Positions 57,994 to 64,000 of a stretch of DNA of 64,000 nucleotides are shown piece after piece; the stretch's first letter is position 1; each line of letters starts with the position of its first letter. The stretch is from Gammaproteobacteria bacterium HGW-Gammaproteobacteria-13 (GTDB lineage: Bacteria; Pseudomonadota; Gammaproteobacteria; Pseudomonadales; Pseudomonadaceae), in contig PGZH01000008.1 in the NCBI GenBank assembly GCA_002840155.1, positions 400,062 through 464,061 of the forward strand. The letters run 5' to 3'. The notes under the pieces are model-generated. The model saw nothing but the letters and a program-made list of their open reading frames with translations, did no database searches and had not been told where the DNA came from. The position numbers were made by a program, and so were the translations under genes.

Positions 57994-58956
57994 ATGAGCG
58001 TCCGCCTCGGCATTGTCATGGACCCCATCGCCCAGATCGCCTTCAAGAAGGACAGCTCGCTGGCCATGTTACTGGCCGCCCAAGCGCGCGGCTGGACCCT
58101 CTTCTATATGGAGCAGAAAGATCTTTACCAAGCCAAGGGCGAAGCACGCGCTCGACTTTCAGAGCTTAGCGTATACAACGACCCACAGCGTTGGTTCGAA
58201 CTGGGTAACGAGCAGGATATCGCGCTAAGCGAGCTGGACGTGATCCTGATGCGCAAGGATCCGCCCTTCGATAACGAGTTTGTCTACTCCACCTACCTAC
58301 TGGAACAAGCCGAGCAAGCAGGCGTTCTGGTGGTCAACCGCCCGCAAAGTCTGCGCGACTGTAATGAAAAGTACTTTGCCACCCAGTTCAGCCAATACAC
58401 ACCGCCGACCGTGGTCAGCCGTAGGGCCGACATTCTGCGCGAGTTTGCCAAAGAGCAGCGTGACATCATTCTCAAACCCCTCGATGGAATGGGCGGATCG
58501 ATGATATTTCGTCACCGCGAGGGCGATCCCAACCTTTCGGTGATTCTCGAGACCCTGACCAACCACGGCCAGCAGCAGATCATGGCCCAGGGTTACCTGC
58601 CGGCGATCAAGGATGGTGACAAGCGCATCCTGATGATTGACGGTGAGCCGGTGCCCTATTGCCTGGCGCGCATTCCGGCGGCTGGCGAAACCCGCGGCAA
58701 CCTCGCCGCTGGCGGTCGCGGCGAAGCCCGCCCGCTGAGCGAGCGCGACCATGAAATCGCTGCCGCCGTCGGCCCGACGCTGCGCGAGAAAGGCCTGCTG
58801 TTCGTTGGCCTGGACGTGATCGGTGAGCACCTGACCGAGATCAACGTGACCAGCCCGACCTGCATTCGCGAGATCGACGCGGCCTTTGATACGCGCATCG
58901 GCGAACGATTGATGGACGTGATTGCCGAGAAGCTCAATGCGCGCAGTGCTTCATAG
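57994..58956 (+). CDS. gshB: Glutathione synthetase
   Basis: A 320-residue ATP-grasp enzyme joining gamma-glutamylcysteine and glycine. Family blocks are IVMDPIAQIAFKKDSSLAMLL, MRKDPPFDNEFVYSTYLLE, NRPQSLRDCNEK, ILKPLDGMGGSMIFR, GDKRILMIDGEPVPYCLARIP and EINVTSPTCIREID. ATG at 57994 follows ACGGAG. First of a run of plus-strand genes continuing to pyrC'. Confidence 0.97.
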   Translation: MSVRLGIVMDPIAQIAFKKDSSLAMLLAAQARGWTLFYMEQKDLYQAKGEARARLSELSVYNDPQRWFELGNEQDIALSELDVILMRKDPPFDNEFVYSTYLLEQAEQAGVLVVNRPQSLRDCNEKYFATQFSQYTPPTVVSRRADILREFAKEQRDIILKPLDGMGGSMIFRHREGDPNLSVILETLTNHGQQQIMAQGYLPAIKDGDKRILMIDGEPVPYCLARIPAAGETRGNLAAGGRGEARPLSERDHEIAAAVGPTLREKGLLFVGLDVIGEHLTEINVTSPTCIREIDAAFDTRIGERLMDVIAEKLNARSAS

Positions 58957-59012
58957 ACTTTTCCATGCGCCCTCGGCAGACTGCGCGGCAACCTGAGCAG
59001 ACCCGACACGCG

Positions 59013-59909
59013 ATGAACGCAGCAGCCCAACTCCCTGAACTTTCCAGCGCCGGCGTACAGCCGGCGGACCGCCTGGGCTTTACCCTGTTCCTTGCTGCCG
59101 CACTGCATGCTGCGCTGATCCTCGGCCTGGGTTTTACCCTGGCCGAGCCGAGCCAGATCAGCAAAACCCTGGAAATCACCCTCTCCACCTTCAAAAGCGA
59201 AGAAAAGCCTAAAGAGGCCGACTTCCTCGCCCAGGACAACCAGCAAGGCAGCGGCACCCTGGATCACAAGGCCGCGCCGAAAACCACCGAGCAAGCGCTG
59301 TTTCAGGACAGCGAAGTCAAACGCATCACCCCGCCCGCCTCGCCGCAACAGCCCGCCGTGCGCCAGGAAGCACCGAAAGCTGCCGTCGCCACCCGCACTC
59401 CGCAACAGCAGAAAACCCCAGTCAAGCGCGAAGAAGCCAAGCCCACGCCGCAAGCCCGGCCAGCGCCGGTGTTCGACAGCGCCCAGCTGTCTTCGGAAAT
59501 TGCCAGCCTGGAGGCCGAACTGGCCCAGGAAGTTCAGCAATACGCCAAACGCCCGAAGATCCACCGCCTCAACGCCGCCTCGACCATGCGCGACAAAGGT
59601 GCCTGGTATAAGGATGAGTGGCGCAAGAAGGTCGAGCGGGTGGGCAACCTCAACTATCCGGATGAAGCGCGCCGCCAGGGTATTTACGGCAGCCTGCGCC
59701 TGCTGGTGTCGATCAACCGCGACGGCACCCTGTACGAAGTACAGGTACTGGAATCCTCCGGCCAGCGCACGCTCGACCAGGCCGCCCTGCGCATCGTGCG
59801 CCTGGCCGCACCGTTCGCCCCATTTACCGGCGACCTGGCCGATGTTGACCGCCTGGAAATCATCCGCACCTGGCGCTTCGAGCGCGGCGACCGCCTGTCG
59901 AGCAACTGA
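59013..59909 (+). CDS. tonB3: TonB-family energy transducer (TonB3-like)
   Basis: 298 residues. One membrane helix (about 22-42), a long periplasmic linker rich in Pro, Gln and Lys, then the C-terminal TonB domain (about 210-298: WYKDEWRKKVERVGNLNYPDEARRQGIYGSLRLLVSINRDG). In P. aeruginosa the tonB gene between gshB and yqgE (PA0406, tonB3) is needed for normal twitching and pilus assembly, matching its location beside Pil-Chp here. No exbB/exbD adjacent. Symbol assigned by synteny. Confidence 0.85.
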   Translation: MNAAAQLPELSSAGVQPADRLGFTLFLAAALHAALILGLGFTLAEPSQISKTLEITLSTFKSEEKPKEADFLAQDNQQGSGTLDHKAAPKTTEQALFQDSEVKRITPPASPQQPAVRQEAPKAAVATRTPQQQKTPVKREEAKPTPQARPAPVFDSAQLSSEIASLEAELAQEVQQYAKRPKIHRLNAASTMRDKGAWYKDEWRKKVERVGNLNYPDEARRQGIYGSLRLLVSINRDGTLYEVQVLESSGQRTLDQAALRIVRLAAPFAPFTGDLADVDRLEIIRTWRFERGDRLSSN

Positions 59910-59981
59910 TCAGCCAGACTTTTACCCAGCGATGCCGCGTCGCGCTTGAAGCCAATGGCCTGAAGCCTGAAACTAACGCCC

Positions 59982-60551
59982 ATGAAAGACGCCAGCCCCA
60001 GCTACCTCAAGCACCACTTCCTGATTGCCATGCCGCACATGGCCGATCCGCATTTCGCGCAGACTGTCACCTACCTGATCGATCACAACGAGTTCGGCGC
60101 CATGGGCCTGGTGATCAACAAGCCCAACGGCCTCAACCTGGCTGACGTACTCGAACAGTTGCGCCCGGATGATGAACCGCCAGTGCTGTGCCAGAGCCTG
60201 CCGATCTTTACCGGCGGCCCGGTGCAGACCGACCGCGGCTTTGTTCTGCATCCCAGCGGCCCGCAGTTTCAGGCGACCCTGGAGCTGGGTGAGCTGGGCC
60301 TGTCGACCTCGCAGGACGTGCTGTTCGCCATCGCCGACGGCACCGGCCCGGAGAAATACCTGATCACCCTCGGTTATGCCGGCTGGGAGGCTGGGCAGCT
60401 GGAAGCTGAACTGGCCGACAACGCCTGGCTGACCTGCCCCGCCGACAACGCCATCCTCTTCGACCTGCCCTTCGACCAGCGCCTGAACGCCGCGGCCGCC
60501 CGCCTGGGCGTCAACCTCAGCCTGCTCACCTCACAAGCCGGGCACGCCTGA
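59982..60551 (+). CDS. yqgE: YqgE/AlgH family protein
   Basis: A 189-residue member of the UPF0301/AlgH family. Visible family blocks are YLKHHFLIAMPHMADPHF, TVTYLIDHNEFGAMGLVINKP and FTGGPVQTDRGFVLH, with GYAGWEAGQLE near the C-terminus. AlgH was named for an effect on alginate in P. aeruginosa; its molecular function is unknown. Its last base is the first base of the ruvX ATG. Confidence 0.93.
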   Translation: MKDASPSYLKHHFLIAMPHMADPHFAQTVTYLIDHNEFGAMGLVINKPNGLNLADVLEQLRPDDEPPVLCQSLPIFTGGPVQTDRGFVLHPSGPQFQATLELGELGLSTSQDVLFAIADGTGPEKYLITLGYAGWEAGQLEAELADNAWLTCPADNAILFDLPFDQRLNAAAARLGVNLSLLTSQAGHA

Positions 60552-60994
60552 TGGCCGAGGCGAATGCAAAACCGCTGCGCCTGCTGCTGGGCTTTGATTA
60601 CGGCAGCAAACAGATCGGCGTTGCGGTCGGCCAGGTGATCACCGGTCAGGCCCGCGAGCTGTGCATCCTCAAGGCGCAAAACGGCGTGCCGGACTGGCAG
60701 AAAGTCGAAGCGCTGATCAAGGAATGGCAGCCGGACGCCATCGTGGTCGGCCTGCCACTGAACATGGATGGCACGAAAAGCGAGATGAGCGACCGCGCCG
60801 AGAAATTCGCCCGCCGCCTTAACGGCCGCTTCAATCTGCCCGTGCACACCCACGACGAACGCCTGACCACCTACGAGGCTAAAGGCCAGCGCCTGCAGCA
60901 GGGGCAGAACAGCGGCTACCGCGAACGCCCGGTCGATGCGCTGGCCGCAGCCTTACTCCTACAAGGTTGGCTTGAAGAAAATTGCCTGGGCTGA
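60551..60994 (+). CDS. ruvX: RuvX/YqgF RNase H-like nuclease
   Basis: A 147-residue RNase H-fold protein with metal-binding Asp in LLGFDYGSKQIGVAVG, IVVGLPLNMDGTKSEM, and HTHDERLTTYEA. The family is implicated in pre-16S rRNA 5' maturation and earlier as a Holliday-junction resolvase-like protein. The start overlaps the yqgE stop by one base (TGATG), and pyrR follows after 31 bases. Confidence 0.94.
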   Translation: MAEANAKPLRLLLGFDYGSKQIGVAVGQVITGQARELCILKAQNGVPDWQKVEALIKEWQPDAIVVGLPLNMDGTKSEMSDRAEKFARRLNGRFNLPVHTHDERLTTYEAKGQRLQQGQNSGYRERPVDALAAALLLQGWLEENCLG

Positions 60995-61025
60995 CGCCTA
61001 CTAAGATTGCATCTGGAGTGTTGCC

Positions 61026-61532
61026 ATGAGCTTACCCAACCCGGCCGAACTGCTACCGCAAATGGCCGCCGCCCTGACCAGCCACCTGAATCAGCGGCAG
61101 ATCAGCGAACCGCGCTTTATCGGCATCCGCACTGGCGGCGTCTGGGTCGCCCAAGCACTGCTTGAAGCCCTCGGCCGCGACAACGCGCTGGGCATTCTCG
61201 ATGTGTCCTTCTACCGTGATGACTTTACCCAGAACGGCTTGCACCCACAGGTACAACCGTCCGAGCTGCCGTTCGAGATCGAAGGCCAGCACCTAGTGCT
61301 GATCGACGACGTACTGATGAGCGGCCGTACCATCCGCGCCGCGCTCAATGAGCTGTTCGACTACGGCCGCCCGGCCAGCGTAACCCTGGTCAGCCTGCTC
61401 GACCTGAATGCCCGCGAGCTGCCGATCCGCCCGGACGTGGTCGGTGCCACCCTGTCGCTGGAAGGCGACCAGCGGGTAAAATTGTCCGGCCCCACGCCGC
61501 TGACCCTCGAACTCCAGACGCTTGCCCACTGA
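61026..61532 (+). CDS. pyrR: PyrR, pyrimidine regulator / uracil phosphoribosyltransferase
   Basis: A 168-residue type I PRTase fold. PRPP loop [31 protein letters not shown] (second loop), and DVSFYRDDF. In Gram-positives PyrR binds RNA to attenuate pyr genes; in Pseudomonas it lies upstream of pyrB and its mode of action is less clear. I saw no obvious anti-terminator pair in the 31-base gap before it. Ten bases separate its stop from pyrB. Confidence 0.93.
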   Translation: MSLPNPAELLPQMAAALTSHLNQRQISEPRFIGIRTGGVWVAQALLEALGRDNALGILDVSFYRDDFTQNGLHPQVQPSELPFEIEGQHLVLIDDVLMSGRTIRAALNELFDYGRPASVTLVSLLDLNARELPIRPDVVGATLSLEGDQRVKLSGPTPLTLELQTLAH

Positions 61533-61542
61533 GACTCGCCAG

Positions 61543-62553
61543 ATGACGACCATAGCCGCCAAGCGCCCGCTGCAGCTGAATGACCAAGGCCAACTGCGCC
61601 ACTTCCTGTCCCTCGACGGCCTGCCGCGCGAGCTGCTGACGGAAATCCTCGACACCGCCGACTCCTTCCTCGAAGTCGGCGCACGGGCGGTGAAGAAAGT
61701 CCCTCTGCTGCGCGGCAAGACCGTGTGCAACGTGTTCTTCGAGAACTCCACCCGTACCCGTACCACCTTCGAGCTGGCCGCCCAGCGCCTGTCCGCCGAC
61801 GTCATCACCCTCAACGTGTCGACCAGCTCGACCAGCAAGGGCGAAACCCTGTTCGACACCCTGCGCAACCTCGAAGCCATGGCCGCCGACATCTTTGTCG
61901 TGCGGCATGCCGACTCCGGTGCCGCGCACTTTATTGCCGAGCACGTGTGCCCAAACCTGGCGATCATCAACGGCGGCGACGGTCGTCACGCCCACCCGAC
62001 CCAGGGCATGCTCGACATGCTGACCATCCGCCGGCACAAGGGCAGCTTCGAGAACCTCTCGGTAGCCATCGTCGGCGACATCCTGCACTCGCGGGTGGCG
62101 CGCTCGAACATGCTCGCGCTGAAAACCCTCGGTTGCCCCGATATCCGCGTGATCGCGCCGAAAACCCTGCTGCCGGTCGGCATCGAGCAATACGGCGTAA
62201 CGGTCTACAGCGACATGGCTGCAGGCCTCAAAGATGTCGACGTGGTGATCATGCTGCGCCTGCAGCGTGAGCGCATGACCGGCGGCCTGCTGCCTAGCGA
62301 AGGCGAGTTCTACCGCCTGTTCGGCCTGACTGAAGAACGCCTGAAGCTGGCCAAGCCAGATGCGCTGGTCATGCACCCAGGGCCGATCAACCGTGGCGTG
62401 GAGATCGAATCGGCAGTGGCCGATGGCCCACAGTCGGTGATTCTCAATCAAGTCACCTACGGCATCGCCGTGCGCATGGCCGTGCTGTCCATGGCCATGA
62501 GCGGGCAGACCGCGCAACGCCAACTCAACCTAGATGCCGAGGAGCAAAACTGA
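61543..62553 (+). CDS. pyrB: Aspartate carbamoyltransferase catalytic subunit
   Basis: A 336-residue enzyme of the first committed step in pyrimidine synthesis. Carbamoyl-phosphate site [14 protein letters not shown], the flexible loop [27 protein letters not shown], and LRLQRERM. The longer N-terminus before [15 protein letters not shown] is typical of Pseudomonas class A ATCases, which assemble as a dodecamer with the inactive PyrC'. ATG at 61543; stop overlaps the pyrC' start by one base. Confidence 0.96.
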   Translation: MTTIAAKRPLQLNDQGQLRHFLSLDGLPRELLTEILDTADSFLEVGARAVKKVPLLRGKTVCNVFFENSTRTRTTFELAAQRLSADVITLNVSTSSTSKGETLFDTLRNLEAMAADIFVVRHADSGAAHFIAEHVCPNLAIINGGDGRHAHPTQGMLDMLTIRRHKGSFENLSVAIVGDILHSRVARSNMLALKTLGCPDIRVIAPKTLLPVGIEQYGVTVYSDMAAGLKDVDVVIMLRLQRERMTGGLLPSEGEFYRLFGLTEERLKLAKPDALVMHPGPINRGVEIESAVADGPQSVILNQVTYGIAVRMAVLSMAMSGQTAQRQLNLDAEEQN

Positions 62554-63824
62554 TGCGCATCCGTATCCTCGGTGCCCGGGTTATCGACCCCAGCAGCGGC
62601 TTCGATCAACTTACCGACCTCTATATCGAAAGCGGCAAGATCATCGCCATTGGCCAGGCGCCGGCCGGCTTCGTCGCCGAGCAGAGCATCGATGCCCAGG
62701 GCCTGGTCGCCGCACCCGGGCTGGTCGACCTTAACGTCGCCCTGCGCGAGCCGGGCTATAGCCGCAAAGGCAGCATCGCCACGGAAACCCTGGCCGCAGC
62801 CGCCGGTGGCGTCACCAGCCTGTGCTGCCCACCCTTTACCAAACCGGTGCTGGACACCCCGGCCGTGGCCGAGCTGATCCTCGACCGCGCTCGTGAGGCC
62901 GGGCACACCAAGGTGTTCCCGATTGGCGCGCTGAGCAAAGGTCTGGAAGGCGAGCAGCTGGCCGAACTGGTAGCCCTGCGCGACGCCGGCTGCGTGGCCT
63001 TCGGCAACGGCCTGGACAGCTTCCGTAATAACCGCACCCTGCGCCGCGCCCTGGAATACGCAGCGACCTTCGACCTGACGGTGATCTTCCATTCCCAGGA
63101 CCATGACCTCGCCGAAGGCGGCCTGGCCCACGAGGGCGCCACTGCCAGCTTCCTCGGCCTGCCAGGCATTCCGGAAAGCGCGGAAACCGTGGCCCTGGCC
63201 CGCGACCTGTTGCTGGTCGAGCAGACCGGCGTGCGTGCGCACTTCAGCCAGCTGACCAGCGCGCGCGGCGCCCAACTGATCGCCGACGCCCAGGCCCGCG
63301 GCATGCCGGTCACCGCCGATGTGGCGCTGTATCAACTGATCCTTACCGATGAAGCGCTCAGCGATTTCTCCAGCCTTTACCACGTACAGCCGCCGCTGCG
63401 CACCGCTGCCGACCGCGACGGCCTGCGCGCCGCGGTGAAAAGCGGAGTGATCTCGGCCATCGCCAGTCACCACCAGCCACACGAACGCGACGCCAAACTG
63501 GCCCCCTTCGGTGCCACCGAGCCGGGCATCAGCAGCGTGCAACTGTTACTGCCGCTGGCCATGAGCCTGGTGCAGGACGGTTTGCTCGACCTGCCCACCC
63601 TGCTCGCTCGCCTAAGCAGCGGCCCAGCGCAGGCGCTGCGCCTGCCCGCTGGCAAACTAAGCGTGGGCGCACCCGCCGACCTGCTGCTGTTTGACCCGCA
63701 GGCCTCGACCCTGGCCGGCGAAACCTGGTATTCGAAAGGCGCTAACTGCCCGTTTATCGGCCATTGCCTGCCCAGCGCCGTGCGTTTCACCCTGGTGGAT
63801 GGGCACGTCAGCTACCAGGCCTGA
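62553..63824 (+). CDS. pyrC': PyrC', non-catalytic dihydroorotase-like subunit of ATCase
   Basis: 423 residues with an amidohydrolase fold. The metal-binding DxHxH motif of true dihydroorotases is replaced by DLNVALREPG, so both first-strand histidines are missing and the enzyme should be inactive. It instead holds the PyrB dodecamer together, as described for Pseudomonas ATCase. Other lost features are expected, but C-terminal ASHHQPHERDAK remains recognisable. Start overlaps the pyrB stop (TGATG), ensuring equal synthesis. Confidence 0.94.
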   Translation: MRIRILGARVIDPSSGFDQLTDLYIESGKIIAIGQAPAGFVAEQSIDAQGLVAAPGLVDLNVALREPGYSRKGSIATETLAAAAGGVTSLCCPPFTKPVLDTPAVAELILDRAREAGHTKVFPIGALSKGLEGEQLAELVALRDAGCVAFGNGLDSFRNNRTLRRALEYAATFDLTVIFHSQDHDLAEGGLAHEGATASFLGLPGIPESAETVALARDLLLVEQTGVRAHFSQLTSARGAQLIADAQARGMPVTADVALYQLILTDEALSDFSSLYHVQPPLRTAADRDGLRAAVKSGVISAIASHHQPHERDAKLAPFGATEPGISSVQLLLPLAMSLVQDGLLDLPTLLARLSSGPAQALRLPAGKLSVGAPADLLLFDPQASTLAGETWYSKGANCPFIGHCLPSAVRFTLVDGHVSYQA

Positions 63825-63950
63825 TGCCCATGGCACAAAAAAACCGCCAATTGACGCAATGCTGTTCAGTTAAGTGGGGCCGCTTTACGCCCTATAGAGC
63901 TGCGGGCTTTGAAATCTTCCTCGCTCTAAGTCTTTGGCAGTGGTTCAGGC

Positions 63951-64000
63951 CGTAGGATGGGTGCTAACCCATCAGCCAATTGATGGGTTAGCACCCATCC
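63951..64000. repeat. GTAGGATGGGT-family palindrome (cut by window end)
   Basis: Perfect 20-bp arms (63955-63974 and 63981-64000) around GCCAAT, preceded by CGTA; the closing TACG presumably lies just outside. Related to the two GTAGGGTGGAT elements but with a different internal sequence. The 126 bases between pyrC' and this element hold no supported gene. Confidence 0.82.

Noticed and set aside
63840-63950. Possible insertion-sequence end (ATGCTGTTCAGTTAAG) after pyrC'
   Set aside because: It vaguely recalls ends of some IS4-type elements, but no transposase or second end is visible before the window stops, so nothing can be claimed.

Overview
The window is a GC-rich piece of a Pseudomonas chromosome. 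Most of it is core genome. The evidence is the complete twitching-motility chemosensory cluster pilGHIJK-chpABC beside gshB, the pyrR-pyrB-pyrC' pyrimidine operon with a catalytically dead dihydroorotase, the tkt-epd-pgk-fba cluster, and metK behind an ArsR-methyltransferase regulator. Gene order largely matches what I recall from P. aeruginosa, with local breakpoints. I see no complete insertion sequence, prophage, CRISPR array, tRNA or rRNA gene.

Layout. 1-4.1 kb: end of an M48 lipoprotein gene, a secreted nuclease, rpmE and priA; priA is bracketed by two inverted copies of an imperfect palindromic element. 4.1-13.9 kb: dbpA, a REC-REC-GGDEF protein, two orphan periplasmic solute-binding proteins, a GNAT acetyltransferase, an HI0933-type flavoprotein, a YccS-like membrane protein, a Gre-like factor, a DUF2789 protein and a YgjP-like protease. 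13.9-19.9 kb: aldose sugar dehydrogenase, alpha/beta hydrolase, secreted M9 collagenase, small lipoproteins. 20-25.8 kb: central carbon genes fba, mliC-like, pgk, epd and tkt, all on the minus strand. 25.9-30.4 kb: a TDT/SLAC1 transporter with a divergent LysR regulator, then the arsR-metK operon. 30.4-38.3 kb: a third orphan binding protein, ligB, a cytochrome c', a MAPEG protein, the SAH-riboswitch-controlled ahcY, metF and ppnN. 38.5-44.3 kb: rhlE, yceI-cytochrome b561, bioA, rsmE. 44.3-57.8 kb: the Pil-Chp cluster. 58-63.8 kb: gshB, a tonB3-like gene, yqgE, ruvX, pyrR, pyrB, pyrC'.

Two functional themes stand out. First, the activated-methyl cycle is controlled at two points. MetK lies behind a regulator with a SAM-methyltransferase fold, whose promoter overlaps a perfect 21-bp inverted repeat. 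AhcY lies behind an SAH riboswitch with a strikingly long P2 arm. Second, the Pil-Chp cluster encodes a giant ChpA carrying two hexanucleotide microsatellites in its inter-domain linkers, and it lacks chpD and chpE next to chpC.

I found no clearly new multi-gene system. The least explained signals are two families of intergenic palindromes. One is a 120-180 bp element with three copies whose terminal inverted repeats co-vary in sequence. The other is the GTAGGGTGGAT family, also with three copies. The perfect palindrome upstream of arsR-metK is the other notable one.
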